A stretch of 59,362 nt of DNA from Bacteroidaceae bacterium (GCA_017938245.1 JAGBBX010000007.1:1-59362); one strand, 5' to 3'. Shown: positions 1-8,323, counted from the stretch's first letter. Translations and numbers: made by a program. The notes: generated from the sequence alone by a model not told the origin.

Positions 1-384
1 TAGGGGCGATTTCCAATCGCCCGCTGCTGCTTCATTAGGTTAGGATTGCTTAACGTAGAATACTGAACCGTTTTCATCTTCACGCCATTAATTCCCCTCG
101 TTCAGCTTGGGCCGATGGTACTGCATTAAGCTATAGGTAGAGTATGTCATCGCCACTTTTTTTCGAAGGAGCTTTATAATACTAAGGCTCTTTTTTTGTT
201 ATAATTGCTTTGCCGTTAATTCCCCTCGTTCAGCTTGGGCTCTTTTTTTTATGCTGTTAATGGTTGCTTGTAGGGGCGATTTCCAATCGCCCGCTGCCGC
301 TTCATTAGGTTAGGATGTCTTAACGTATAATACTGAACCGTTTTCATCTTCACGCCATTAATCCCCCACGTTCAGCTTGGGCTT
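1..384. repeat. Imperfect 110-bp direct repeats with REP-like hairpins
   Basis: Bases 1-110 and 271-380 are about 93% identical by eye; a partial third copy of the 3' end lies near 206-235. Each full copy opens with the short palindrome GGGCGATT-TCC-AATCGCCC (4-22 and 274-292). The same palindrome recurs at 8328-8346 and, inverted, at 8452-8470. No credible reading frame is present. This looks like a dispersed intergenic repeat family; no transposase is seen. Confidence 0.75.
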
Positions 385-586
385 TCAAATATTCAATTCT
401 CGCGAAGTAAAAAATACTTTTGGGTCACCCCCGCTAGTAAGGGCAAAGTAAGTAAACTTACATTTACACTCGCTTAATCGGCTGTTTCCAATTGCCCGCT
501 ATCGTATTCCTGTGGGAACATTAATACTTCGTCGTCGCTTATTTACTTAAAAACTAAAAATAATTAAATGATTTTTCTGAATGAAA
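385..586. other. Gene-free AT-rich stretch with repeat fragments
   Basis: No gene is supported here. The 16-mer CACTCGCTTAATCGGC at 467-482 recurs in inverted orientation at 8397-8412. A decayed hairpin follows near 484-500. The stretch therefore belongs to the same composite repeat family as 8.32-8.47 kb. Confidence 0.5.
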
Positions 587-618
587 TTTGTAAAATCCAT
601 ATAATGTTTGCATCTTTG
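587..618 (+). promoter_or_regulatory. Promoter of the first glycosyltransferase
   Basis: TTTG at 587-590, a 20-bp spacer, then CATCTTTG at 611-618. This matches the Bacteroidetes TTTG/TAnnTTTG pattern with one mismatch in the -7 box. It lies 48 bp before the start codon at 666. Confidence 0.55.
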
Positions 619-665
619 CATAACGTATTAGAGTAAACTGCATTGGCTGTAGAATTTCAAGATTT

Positions 666-1451
666 ATGAAAATATCTATAATTACTGCAACTTATAATAG
701 TGCCGAAACATTAAGGAGTACGTTTGATTCAGTATTGAGTCAGACGTACACAAACTATGAGTATGTAGTAGTAGATGGATTCTCAAGTGATGGTACACTG
801 GAAATCATAAAGGAGTATGAGCAAAAGTTCAATGGCAAAATGCGATATATAAGTGAAAAGGATAAAGGCTTGTACGATGCTATGAATAAAGGTCTGGCAA
901 TGGCAACCGGTGACATTGTAGGCATATTAAACAGCGATGACTTTTATACCTCTAATGATATCCTTGATATTATTGCAACCACCATTAAAGAGAAGAATGT
1001 AGATGCGGTATATGGTGATATACATTTTGTTAACAGTAATGATTTGACGAAATGTGTAAGATACTATTCATCGGCTATCTTCTCGCGTCGTCTTATGCGT
1101 TTTGGATTTATGCCGGCTCATCCTTCGTTTTATTGTAAGCGTGCGGTATATGAGAAATATGGTGTTTTCAATACAAAATATCGTATAGCGGCCGATTTCG
1201 ATTCGCTATTCCGTTTTATATATATAAATAGAATAAGTACCTCATATATTAAGCGCGATTTTGTTACAATGCGTACGGGAGGTGTCTCTACAGATGGTTT
1301 CCGCAGCCGTTGGCTTATAATGAAAGAACACTCCAAGATTATGAAATCTTACGGAGTATATACAAATATGCTTTTCTTTGCAATACGTTATCCATATAAG
1401 ATATATGAGATTCTTTCATCACGAGTGAAGAATCAGTTCAGCAGAAGATAG
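666..1451 (+). CDS. Family 2 glycosyltransferase (WcaA/GT-A type)
   Basis: A 261-residue GT2 enzyme, expected to transfer a sugar from a nucleotide-sugar donor during surface polysaccharide or glycoprotein glycan synthesis on the inner face of the membrane. The N-terminus MKISIITATYNSAETL is the family's first beta strand. VVDGFSSDGT follows, and the metal-binding NSDD is near residues 90-93. The acceptor side carries PAHPSFY and an AADFD segment. It has no membrane segments, so it is probably soluble or peripheral. It stands alone, with its own promoter and a hairpin after its stop, and no capsule cluster lies beside it inside the window. The substrate cannot be read from the sequence. Confidence 0.85.
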   Translation: MKISIITATYNSAETLRSTFDSVLSQTYTNYEYVVVDGFSSDGTLEIIKEYEQKFNGKMRYISEKDKGLYDAMNKGLAMATGDIVGILNSDDFYTSNDILDIIATTIKEKNVDAVYGDIHFVNSNDLTKCVRYYSSAIFSRRLMRFGFMPAHPSFYCKRAVYEKYGVFNTKYRIAADFDSLFRFIYINRISTSYIKRDFVTMRTGGVSTDGFRSRWLIMKEHSKIMKSYGVYTNMLFFAIRYPYKIYEILSSRVKNQFSRR

Positions 1452-1459
1452 ATTAAATG

Positions 1460-1484
1460 GCAGCAGCTTATATAAGGCTGTTGC
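1460..1484 (+). terminator. Probable terminator after the glycosyltransferase
   Basis: GCAGCAGC (1460-1467) pairs with GCTGTTGC (1477-1484), with one G-T pair, around a short AT loop. A T-rich stretch follows. Confidence 0.45.
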
Positions 1485-1561
1485 TATTTGTTTTGTAATT
1501 AGCTCAACAGTTGTTTTTTTTGCTTTTTTCTTTATTGGTTGCAAATAATTCAAAATATAGT

Positions 1562-1734
1562 TATATTTGTCTAACGACATATATACGCTGCACTCGCTGT
1601 GAAATATCAAAGTAAACTTTGACTATCTCGCTCGTTTGTTCGTATATTTGGAGTAAACTTCGAATATATCCTGCACTCGCTGCAAAATATCCAAGCAAGC
1701 TTGGCCTTATTTCGCTCGTTTGTTTGTATATTTG
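1562..1734 (+). repeat. Tandem promoter-module array A, upstream of the MarC-type gene
   Basis: TATATTTG occurs at 1562-1569, 1643-1650 and 1727-1734, spaced 81 and 84 bp. Before the second and third boxes lie short dyads: TCAAAGT-AA-ACTTTGA and CCAAGC-AA-GCTTGG. The third is 15 bp from its box. Between dyad and box is a CTCGCTCG-like tract. The last box is 60 bp before the MarC-type start codon, so it can serve as that gene's promoter. The module is related to those at 32.42-32.64 and 44.75-45.02 kb. The whole 1485-1793 gap is otherwise empty. Confidence 0.7.
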
Positions 1735-1793
1735 TACGAACTCGTTTGAGAGTAAATACGACAAGTTTTTAACACAATTTAAATAGGGATACT

Positions 1794-2402
1794 ATGGAGT
1801 TCTTGACCGATTTTAATTTTATGCACTTCTTGAGTGCTTTTATAGTGTTATTTGCAATAATAGACCCTGTTGGTACTATGCCAATTATTGTTGGTATACG
1901 TGAGAGTGGGAAAAGAATTGATGCCGGAAAGGCGGTGTTGTACTCTTTCTCGCTTATGATTCTTTTCTTCTACTTGGGTGATTGGATGTTAAGTCTTTTT
2001 GGTGTTGATATTAACTCCTTTGCTGTGGCAGGTGCTCTTATTTTGTTCTTAATGGCTTTGGAGATGGTCTTGGGAATAGAAATCTTTAAAGATTTTGGTG
2101 AACTTGCCGGTAACGCAACCTATTTGCCGGTGGTATTCCCACTTTTGGCCGGCCCGGGTTCTTTTACTACGCTTCTATCGTTAAAGGCTGAATATGCGAC
2201 ACTGAATATATTTCTAGGACTGATGCTTAATGCGGTTGTAGTATTTTTAATGCTTAAGTTTACCAAGCGTGCTCAGAAGATATTGGGACGTAGCGGTGTC
2301 TACTTTATGAAGAAATTCTTTGGTGTAATTCTACTCGCTATTTCTGTTAAGTTGTTTGCCTCGAATATCTCGTTCCTGTTGAATGTAGCACACGTACAAT
2401 AA
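1794..2402 (+). CDS. MarC family (UPF0056) integral membrane protein
   Basis: A 202-residue inner-membrane protein of the MarC/UPF0056 family, whose molecular role is unsettled. It was once linked to multiple antibiotic resistance in E. coli, and that link was later withdrawn. About six hydrophobic segments are visible. The family pattern IDPVGTMPIIVGI lies near residues 25-37, and FPLLAGPGSFTTLL is in the middle of the protein, as in relatives. The length is normal for the family. It is a single-gene unit read from the repeat array upstream and ends at the strong hairpin at 2411-2451. Confidence 0.85.
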   Translation: MEFLTDFNFMHFLSAFIVLFAIIDPVGTMPIIVGIRESGKRIDAGKAVLYSFSLMILFFYLGDWMLSLFGVDINSFAVAGALILFLMALEMVLGIEIFKDFGELAGNATYLPVVFPLLAGPGSFTTLLSLKAEYATLNIFLGLMLNAVVVFLMLKFTKRAQKILGRSGVYFMKKFFGVILLAISVKLFASNISFLLNVAHVQ

Positions 2403-2410
2403 TTTATCTA

Positions 2411-2451
2411 AAATAAAGACTTTGCTCCTACAAGAAGCAAAGTCTTTATTT
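2411..2451. terminator. Bidirectional terminator between convergent genes
   Basis: A perfect 16-bp stem, AAATAAAGACTTTGCT (2411-2426) with its complement at 2436-2451, around a 9-nt loop. A/T runs on both sides let it work on either strand. It overlaps the stop codon of the DUF2812 gene. Confidence 0.85.
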
Positions 2452-3038
2452 TAGTGCTTGATAGCTATTTCAGATACTAACTTGTTCATTTTTTTACGTA
2501 GGTTGTTTAATAAAGGTACCCAAACAATAGCTATACTCCAAATAGCACCTATACCTACGCCCATTATCATTCCTTTTAATATATTTTTAATGGTTGGTTG
2601 GTCGAGAATGTTTAGGGCAAGTATAAACAATACAAGTAAGATTGCAAAATAGCGAAGTAGTTTTGTGAGTGTATCTATAGCATAGCTGTATGCCTTGTTG
2701 CACATTATTAACTTAGGGAATAGGTCGTCCTTTTTGTCAAACGGCCCGTCTGAGCTTTTTTTACGTAAGTATAGCCATTGCTTTTGTTCGCATACAATAT
2801 CAATACCACATTCGGTGAGAAAGTCTCTGTATGATAGCTCATTATCTCTATACTCTATATTGTCGGGTAAATCGAGTTTGTAAATATATTCGCCTTTAGA
2901 GCCTTTTTCGAATACATATCTTAATAGAAAATTGATTCGAACCAAATGCCAACCATTTTGCGCCATTTGGTTTAGCCATTTGTTTTCTTCCTCCCACTGT
3001 GCAATAGTAAAGAATCTCCATACAGTTTTAGTTTCCAT
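2451..3038 (-). CDS. DUF2812 domain membrane protein
   Basis: A 195-residue protein. The N-terminal 100 residues match DUF2812: a WRFFTIAQWEEEN opening, then WLNQMAQNGWHL and the YRFV-like LLRYVFEKG. Two hydrophobic segments follow, around residues 125-145 and 155-178. The function of DUF2812 is unknown. The family typically sits directly after a PadR-type repressor, as here (5 bp gap), which suggests that the two are co-transcribed and that the membrane protein responds to the same signal. It ends inside the shared terminator stem. Confidence 0.8.
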   Translation of the reverse strand: METKTVWRFFTIAQWEEENKWLNQMAQNGWHLVRINFLLRYVFEKGSKGEYIYKLDLPDNIEYRDNELSYRDFLTECGIDIVCEQKQWLYLRKKSSDGPFDKKDDLFPKLIMCNKAYSYAIDTLTKLLRYFAILLVLFILALNILDQPTIKNILKGMIMGVGIGAIWSIAIVWVPLLNNLRKKMNKLVSEIAIKH

Positions 3039-3043
3039 AGTCT

Positions 3044-3358
3044 TTATTTTTTTAGAATTGATTTTCCATTTGTTACAAGCTCATTTAAGCGAAGCAACTC
3101 TTGTTCAACTACTTGACGGCCAGTAGCTGTGATTATATACTGCTTTTTTCGAGAGTCGGCAGGTGTTTCAATTTGTTCAATCCAGCCCTTCTCCATAAGG
3201 GTCGATAGGGCACCATAAAGTGTTCCTGCCGAGAGATAAAGTCTGCCATTGCTTAAAGTGGCGGTACGCTGCATAATTCCATAGCCGTGAAGTGGCTCTA
3301 TGAGAGCAAGCAGAATGTAGTATACTGCTTCGGTGAGTGCATTGTTCGAAGTATTCAT
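3044..3358 (-). CDS. PadR family transcriptional repressor
   Basis: A 104-residue winged-helix regulator. The PadR signature is clear: the ILLALIEPLHGYGIMQ helix, then SAGTLYGALSTLMEKGWIEQ (recognition helix) and a wing with DSRKKQYIITATGRQ. It is a short PadR with little C-terminal domain. It is first in a two-gene unit with the DUF2812 protein. Three copies of an ATATATCGYCTRCC-like box lie at its promoter and start codon, which points to autorepression. The inducer is unknown. Confidence 0.9.
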   Translation of the reverse strand: MNTSNNALTEAVYYILLALIEPLHGYGIMQRTATLSNGRLYLSAGTLYGALSTLMEKGWIEQIETPADSRKKQYIITATGRQVVEQELLRLNELVTNGKSILKK

Positions 3359-3422
3359 ATATCGTCTACCATTATATTGTTTTACGTTATATCGTCTGCC
3401 GATACAAAGGTAGGCGATATAT
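3357..3422 (-). promoter_or_regulatory. PadR promoter with three operator-like boxes
   Basis: On the minus strand ATTG (3433-3436), a 20-bp spacer and TACCTTTG (3405-3412) form the promoter. Boxes with consensus ATATATCGYCTRCC lie at 3357-3370 (over the start codon), 3387-3400 and, inverted, 3409-3422. The last two form an inverted repeat around the -7 box. This arrangement is what an autoregulated PadR operator would look like; binding is inferred. Confidence 0.7.
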
Positions 3423-3490
3423 TTTGAATATGCAATAATTCCTGGATTAAAAAGAAAAAATGGTGTGATAAAATAATGAAACTATATAAT

Positions 3491-3538
3491 AATAACCAAT
3501 AATGCTCCTCGCTGCAGCGAGGAGCATTATTGGTTATT
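3491..3538 (-). terminator. 48-bp perfect palindrome, apbE terminator
   Basis: Two 24-bp arms (3491-3514 and 3515-3538) are exact reverse complements with no unpaired centre. It overlaps the apbE stop codon. It can form a very stable hairpin and most likely ends the apbE transcript. Confidence 0.75.
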
Positions 3539-4526
3539 GGTGATATTTTTTCATTCCGTCGGTCTCCCGAGTGTTTATTGTACCTTCCGGTGTACTGTAA
3601 ATGAAGTAGGCATCAATCTCTTTCTTTTTGCATAATTCCACTGCCTTATCGATTCCCATAACCATAAACGCTGTTGCGTATGCATCTGCGGTGGCACAGT
3701 CGTTGGCAATTACCGTTGCCGAGAGTAGGGTATGTGTCACAGGATATCCGGTACGTGGGTCGATGGTGTGCGATAGTTTACGACCATCTTCATAACGGTA
3801 ATTGCGATAGTTACCCGATGTTGCTACACTCTTACCGCTTATGTGAAGTATCTCCTGAAGCTCGTTTATTGCCCCCGATTTATCATCGGTGGGTCTGCTT
3901 ATTCCTATGCTCCACTGTTTCGACTTATCGTTCTTTCCTTTAGCAACTACTTCGCCACCAATCTCCACCATATAGTCTTTTACACCGTAATACTCTAACA
4001 TACGGGCAACGCAGTCGCATCCGTATCCTTTGGCTATGGCGCTACAATCGAGCATAGTTTGTGGGTTTTGCTTTGTTACTTTGTTGTCAGTGAGTCTTAT
4101 GCTCTTATATCCTACATATTGCAACAAACTGTCTACCGTGATACTGTCTATTGTAATTCCTTGCTTAAATCCGAATCCCCACGCATTTACAAGCGGTGCC
4201 ACTGTTATGTCAAAAGCTCCGTCGGTGGTTTCTGCTATTATCTGTGCAAGGTTGAAAACATCGGTGAATTGTGCATTGACAAGGGTATCGCGGTTTTCAT
4301 TGATGGCTGTTATCACAGAGTGTTTATTGAATGGCGATAGTGAATTGTCGACGCTTTTTAGAGTGCTGTCTATTTTTTGCTGGAGATTATTTTTGCTCTT
4401 GTAGCATATATTATAATAGGTACCGAAAATAAACCCTCGGTCGGTGTGATATGGTGGCTCATTCTTTATTATTAGTACCGATGCTACTATTAGGAATAAT
4501 AAAAACAATACTTTCCAGGATTTCAT
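3534..4526 (-). CDS. apbE: ApbE family FAD:protein FMN transferase
   Basis: A 330-residue flavin transferase. ApbE enzymes split FAD and attach FMN covalently to a Thr/Ser in partner proteins such as the Rnf and Nqr subunits, outside the inner membrane. An N-terminal hydrophobic anchor (about residues 5-20) has no lipobox Cys. Family blocks are in order: DITVAPLVNAWGFG, MLDCSAIAKGYGCD, MVEIGGEVVAKG, LSHTIDPRTGYPV and CATADAYATAFMVMG. The length is normal. It lies 110 bp downstream of the DUF6048 gene on the same strand, so it may be the last gene of that operon. The partner flavoprotein is not in the window. Confidence 0.93.
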   Translation of the reverse strand: MKSWKVLFLLFLIVASVLIIKNEPPYHTDRGFIFGTYYNICYKSKNNLQQKIDSTLKSVDNSLSPFNKHSVITAINENRDTLVNAQFTDVFNLAQIIAETTDGAFDITVAPLVNAWGFGFKQGITIDSITVDSLLQYVGYKSIRLTDNKVTKQNPQTMLDCSAIAKGYGCDCVARMLEYYGVKDYMVEIGGEVVAKGKNDKSKQWSIGISRPTDDKSGAINELQEILHISGKSVATSGNYRNYRYEDGRKLSHTIDPRTGYPVTHTLLSATVIANDCATADAYATAFMVMGIDKAVELCKKKEIDAYFIYSTPEGTINTRETDGMKKYHQ

Positions 4527-4636
4527 TGTTGCTTACAGATTGTTTTAAAGATTATACTGATTTCTATGCGATTATTTATCCTCCTCATCCTTGTGCTGCA
4601 CGATTATCTTCGGTGGATACTCCTTTAGAGAGACTC

Positions 4637-5326
4637 TTATTTAAAAGGAATCTCATATATAAGGCTGTATGTGCCGCCGAATGTGGTGTGTCTGCTGTTG
4701 CCGAATCCGGGAATATACCACATACGCGAATTGCTGCCTGTAACCTGGTTGGCGCGTGCTTTGTATCGTACACTCCAACCCATATGGAAATTTTTCAGAA
4801 TCTTTACCTTTACTCCCACACCCAACTCAATCCAACTGTAATATCCGCTCACATCATTAAGGTCGAGACCAACAGAGCCACCCCATACAGGGTCGGTGAT
4901 AGGTGGTGCCGATACATCATAGTCGGCTCTTGTCCAAGCGAAGCGGGCAAGGCCGTAGATGTAGCTGTGGCGAGGCTTTTTACCAATTTTATTACTGAAG
5001 TTATAGTTCAGACCGATTTTATAGTATGGTGCAGCCGATTTGTAATATATTCCGAACGTCTCATCGGTAAAGTCAGTGCTGCCATAACCAACCTCTACAA
5101 CAGGGTAGTATTTATTGCCAAGATTTATTTCTAGTGCCACCTCGCCACTTGTGTAATCCTCGAGTAGCGAATAGGCATAACCGAAAAGGTCGGTCGAGAC
5201 GCTGAGACCGCGAAAATCGAGTAAACGTCCCGAGACGGTGTCGTTCTTTACCTCGTCTTGCGATGTTGCAGTCAAAGGGAGCAGTGCCAACAGACTACTC
5301 AGCAATATATAACTTGATATTTTCAT
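4637..5326 (-). CDS. DUF6048 family outer-membrane barrel-like protein
   Basis: A 229-residue protein with a signal peptide (cleavage after TATSQ, about residue 22). Alternating, aromatic-rich strands such as VVEVGYGSTDF and SYIYGLARFAWTRADYD suggest a small outer-membrane beta barrel. I recognise it as DUF6048, usually found next to DUF6452, as here. The start codon lies inside the end of the DUF6452 gene (32-nt overlap), which implies translational coupling. The function is unknown. Oddity: just past the stop, another frame continues for about 22 codons with a plausible polar tail (VSLKEYPPKIIVQHKDEEDK), so the reading frame may be shifted near its 3' end. Confidence 0.75.
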   Translation of the reverse strand: MKISSYILLSSLLALLPLTATSQDEVKNDTVSGRLLDFRGLSVSTDLFGYAYSLLEDYTSGEVALEINLGNKYYPVVEVGYGSTDFTDETFGIYYKSAAPYYKIGLNYNFSNKIGKKPRHSYIYGLARFAWTRADYDVSAPPITDPVWGGSVGLDLNDVSGYYSWIELGVGVKVKILKNFHMGWSVRYKARANQVTGSNSRMWYIPGFGNSRHTTFGGTYSLIYEIPFK

Positions 5327-5780
5327 TTGCGTCGAAATTGATGAATGGATGAATTATAGCTGCCGAATCAATAAAATTATTTGTATGTCGCACTCCTGTG
5401 ATATTATGGTACATTCCGGTTCCGCAATCCATTGAGATGAAATAGGGGATATTGGTGTGCTCGACAAATAGCGTATCGGTTGTTATTGTGCCAAATTCCA
5501 ATAGAAGTGTATCGCACTCTTGTGTGTAGCACATAGGAAGAGCAAGCTCGGTGTCACTTGTCATATTGTTTATTACAAGCGAGTCTGTTCCGTTTACTAT
5601 GAGCCTTATATCGAGTGGCTCGGGGAAGGTATAGGGAATCTCCTCTCCTGTTGTGGCATCTATGCTGCGGAATAGTGTGCGATAGTATGCTGTATTGTAT
5701 ATCTTGCAGTCGCCACCATTGTCGCACCCCAAAAGGAGTATTGTCAATAGGGAGACTAAAGTGAAAAACGTTTTTTTCAT
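5295..5780 (-). CDS. DUF6452 family lipoprotein
   Basis: A 161-residue predicted lipoprotein. The signal peptide ends in the lipobox LLGC (Cys at about residue 19), so it should be lipid-anchored in the outer or inner membrane facing the periplasm. The body is beta-rich with several conserved cysteines (CDNGGDCKIYN, MCYTQECD, MDCGTG). I assign it to DUF6452, a Bacteroidetes family of unknown function normally paired with DUF6048. It is 15 bp after the glycosyltransferase gene and overlaps the next gene, so it is part of one operon. Confidence 0.75.
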   Translation of the reverse strand: MKKTFFTLVSLLTILLLGCDNGGDCKIYNTAYYRTLFRSIDATTGEEIPYTFPEPLDIRLIVNGTDSLVINNMTSDTELALPMCYTQECDTLLLEFGTITTDTLFVEHTNIPYFISMDCGTGMYHNITGVRHTNNFIDSAAIIHPFINFDANENIKLYIAE

Positions 5781-5795
5781 TGTTTGTGAAATTGT

Positions 5796-6746
5796 TTAAA
5801 TCTCTTTTGCAATATTGTATTTGTTGCGTTCTTGCGATGTGCGGCTTATAAGCTCGGCCAAGAATCCTGTGAGGAACAGTTGTGTTCCAATAATCATCAT
5901 CGTTAGCGACAGATAGAAATAGGGCGAGTCGGTAACCAGACGGAAAGGTATGCCTTGCGACAGTGCATAAAGTTTACCTACTCCCAATACTGCGGCTGCA
6001 ATAAAACCTATGAAGAACATCAGCGAACCCCATAATCCGAAAATGTGCATTGGGCGGTAGCTGAACTTTGAAAGGAACCACAGCGACATAAGGTCGAGGT
6101 AGCCGTGAAAGAATCGGCTTATACCAAATTTGCTTGTGCCATACTTACGTGCTTGATGGTGTACCACAAGCTCTCCAATCTTGCTGTATCCTGCATTTTT
6201 TGCAAGATAGGGGATATAACGGTGCATATCTCCGTACACTTCGATACTTTTTACCACCTCGTTACGATAGGCTTTCAGACCGCAGTTAAAATCGTGCAGG
6301 TTTTTTATTCCCGATACAAGGCGGGCAGTAGCATTGAAAAGTTTGGTGGGGATAGTCTTGCTCAACGGGTCGTAACGTTTCTGCTTGTACCCCGATACAA
6401 GGTCGTATCCCTCCTCGGTAATCATTCGGTAAAGGATAGGTATTTCGTCGGGACTGTCCTGAAGGTCGGCATCCATTGTTATTACCACATCGCCCTGTGC
6501 GCGCTCGAATCCGCAGTAGAGAGCAGGCGATTTACCGTAATTTCGACGGAATTTTATTCCGTGTATATTGCTGTTCTTGCTTTGCAAGTTTTCTATAACC
6601 TCCCAAGAGTTATCCTTACTACCGTCGTTGATGAATATTATCTCGTATGTGAATTTATTCTCGTTCATTACTCGCTCTATCCAAGCGGTTAGCTCGGGAA
6701 GCGACTCGGCTTCGTTATATAAGGGTATTATAACAGAAATATCCAT
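5796..6746 (-). CDS. Polyprenyl-phosphate glycosyltransferase (GT2, DPM1/GtrB type)
   Basis: A 316-residue membrane GT2. The catalytic domain (about residues 1-220) shows the opening MDISVIIPLYNEAESLPEL, INDGSKDNSWEV, and the DxD-bearing ITMDADLQDSPDEIP. Two C-terminal membrane helices (about 228-252 and 272-300) match GtrB/ArnC-type enzymes that load a sugar onto undecaprenyl phosphate. It lies 11 bp after the DUF4199 gene and 15 bp before DUF6452, in one operon from the promoter at 7366-7397. The sugar cannot be predicted. Confidence 0.9.
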   Translation of the reverse strand: MDISVIIPLYNEAESLPELTAWIERVMNENKFTYEIIFINDGSKDNSWEVIENLQSKNSNIHGIKFRRNYGKSPALYCGFERAQGDVVITMDADLQDSPDEIPILYRMITEEGYDLVSGYKQKRYDPLSKTIPTKLFNATARLVSGIKNLHDFNCGLKAYRNEVVKSIEVYGDMHRYIPYLAKNAGYSKIGELVVHHQARKYGTSKFGISRFFHGYLDLMSLWFLSKFSYRPMHIFGLWGSLMFFIGFIAAAVLGVGKLYALSQGIPFRLVTDSPYFYLSLTMMIIGTQLFLTGFLAELISRTSQERNKYNIAKEI

Positions 6747-6757
6747 TCTTAATATCT

Positions 6758-7288
6758 TTATTGTTGGTTACGTTTAATAAATAGTGCAATTATTATGGCG
6801 ATTATTGTACCGTTCATAAGGTTCGATGTGGTTATATTAAGTACAATATCGCGTATGCTTAAACCGGAATATATCTCAAATGCCTCTTTGAATTGTGTAG
6901 CTGATTTACCATATATCTGTGGCTCTTGCTCTATTATCTGAATCATTTTACCCATTGTGTCGGTTAGAACCGTACTGTCGAAAAATTTCAGATATACGAA
7001 TATTACTATTGCCGATAGCAATGAGGCACACAAATACTCCATAAGTACAAACAACCAGGCTTGAGAGAACCTCATAGTGTTGTTGCAATACTTCTTACGG
7101 AAACATTTTGCTAAATAGGCGGCATAGAATGGTGATGCAATAAATAGTATCATAAAAAAAGGCAGGTATGATGGATTGGACATACCGCCAACTGCTGCCG
7201 CATACATTGCTATCCATAGAAGTCCCAAGAGGGTGCCGCTACGCATTGCCTCATTATAAAATGTCTTTCGGTCTATATTGCTGAACAT
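6758..7288 (-). CDS. DUF4199 membrane protein
   Basis: A 176-residue protein with four hydrophobic segments (about residues 15-35, 42-60, 75-100, 148-168) and a loop between the last two that may face the periplasm. It matches DUF4199, a Bacteroidetes family of unknown function that commonly precedes a GT2 gene like the one here. It is first in the operon, with a strong promoter 78 bp upstream of its start codon. Confidence 0.8.
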   Translation of the reverse strand: MFSNIDRKTFYNEAMRSGTLLGLLWIAMYAAAVGGMSNPSYLPFFMILFIASPFYAAYLAKCFRKKYCNNTMRFSQAWLFVLMEYLCASLLSAIVIFVYLKFFDSTVLTDTMGKMIQIIEQEPQIYGKSATQFKEAFEIYSGLSIRDIVLNITTSNLMNGTIIAIIIALFIKRNQQ

Positions 7289-7365
7289 CTGTATTGTCTC
7301 TTTTCTTGTTTATAAAGTCTTAAAGAAAACTTAAATTACGAAAGCAAACTTCATCTTTTAATATG

Positions 7366-7397
7366 CGAAGATAGTGCAAACTAACGAACAACGCAAA
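7366..7397 (-). promoter_or_regulatory. Promoter of the DUF4199-GT2-DUF6452-DUF6048 operon
   Basis: On the minus strand TTTG (7394-7397), a 20-bp spacer, then TATCTTCG (7366-7373). It is back to back with the plus-strand promoter at 7404-7435. Confidence 0.75.
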
Positions 7398-7403
7398 CAT
7401 TGT

Positions 7404-7435
7404 CTTGTGCTTTTGACGATTATTCATTACTTTTG
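7404..7435 (+). promoter_or_regulatory. Promoter of the MurU-like gene
   Basis: CTTG (7404-7407), a 20-bp spacer, TACTTTTG (7428-7435). The predicted transcript start lies past 7440, so translation must begin at the ATG at 7459, not at the in-frame GTG at 7435. Confidence 0.65.
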
Positions 7436-7458
7436 TGCAAATTTCCAAAGACATAATT

Positions 7459-8262
7459 ATGAAAGCTATGATTTTTGCGGCGGGGCTCGGTACGCGCCTT
7501 AAGCCGCTAACCGATACGCTGCCAAAAGCGCTTGTCCCTGTATGTGAAAAACCTCTGCTCGAACACGTGGCGCGCAAACTTATGGCTGCCGGATTCGACG
7601 AGGCGGTTGTGAATATACACTATTTTGCCGATAAGATAGAGGAGTGGGCTGCTACTCAGTCCTGGATTGTGTGTTCGAAAGAGGAGAAGAAAGAGGGGAC
7701 AATGTTGTTCGAGTTTAGTGACGAGAGGGCGCAATTGCTCGAAACGGGTGGCGCTGTTCTGCACGCGCGACGTTTCCTCGAAGGGTGCGGTTCGTTCCTT
7801 ATACACAATGTTGATATTCTCTCCGATTGCGATGTTCATTGGTTTGCGTCACAAGTAAAAACAGATGCTCTTGCTTCGTTGTTGGTGAGCGATAGAAAAA
7901 CAACACGTTTCCTGCTTTTTGCTCCCGATACATTGCGTCTTGTGGGATGGATGAATACCGACAGTGGTGATTATCACGTTATTTCTCCCGAAATTATACC
8001 GTCGCAGTGCAGGGCGCTTGCTTTCTCGGGAATACATATTATGAGCGACCGTGTCTTTGCTCTTATGGATGAATATTTAAAGGAGAAAGAACTGCCCATA
8101 GATATTGTAAATGGCACACGTTTCCCTATAATGAGTTTTTATATGTGGGCTGCTGCACGTGAGCCAATCTATGGTGTTGTTGCCGATAGTCTCGAGTTTA
8201 TCGATGTTGGCAAACTCGATGCACTGCGTCCTGCCGAGGAGTTTGTAATGCGTGGAAAATGA
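7459..8262 (+). CDS. MurU-like sugar-1-phosphate nucleotidyltransferase
   Basis: A 267-residue GT-A-fold nucleotidyltransferase. The signature MKAMIFAAGLGTRLKPLTD with the PKALVPV lysine binds the nucleotide; IHNVDILSDCD carries the metal-binding Asp. The closest functional analogue by pattern is MurU, which makes UDP-MurNAc from MurNAc-1-phosphate in cell-wall recycling; a GlcNAc- or mannose-1-phosphate enzyme is possible. The matching AmgK-type kinase is encoded about 10 kb away (18351-19775), and the two are often adjacent in relatives. The start was chosen from promoter position and the family N-terminus. Confidence 0.8.
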   Translation: MKAMIFAAGLGTRLKPLTDTLPKALVPVCEKPLLEHVARKLMAAGFDEAVVNIHYFADKIEEWAATQSWIVCSKEEKKEGTMLFEFSDERAQLLETGGAVLHARRFLEGCGSFLIHNVDILSDCDVHWFASQVKTDALASLLVSDRKTTRFLLFAPDTLRLVGWMNTDSGDYHVISPEIIPSQCRALAFSGIHIMSDRVFALMDEYLKEKELPIDIVNGTRFPIMSFYMWAAAREPIYGVVADSLEFIDVGKLDALRPAEEFVMRGK

Positions 8263-8323
8263 TTCCTGTTTTTATATTATTACTGTCCGATAAAAATATA
8301 AAGTGTTTATATCCTCGCGGACA

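Noticed and set aside
1419-1764. Two minus-strand frames of 63 and 67 codons
   Set aside because: They lie over the GT2 gene end and array A, and their peptides repeat because the DNA repeats.
4637-4650. Programmed -1 frameshift in the DUF6048 gene
   Set aside because: The TTTTAAA run is not a canonical slippery heptamer in the reading frame used, and no stimulating structure is evident; a mutation, an assembly error or chance is more likely.
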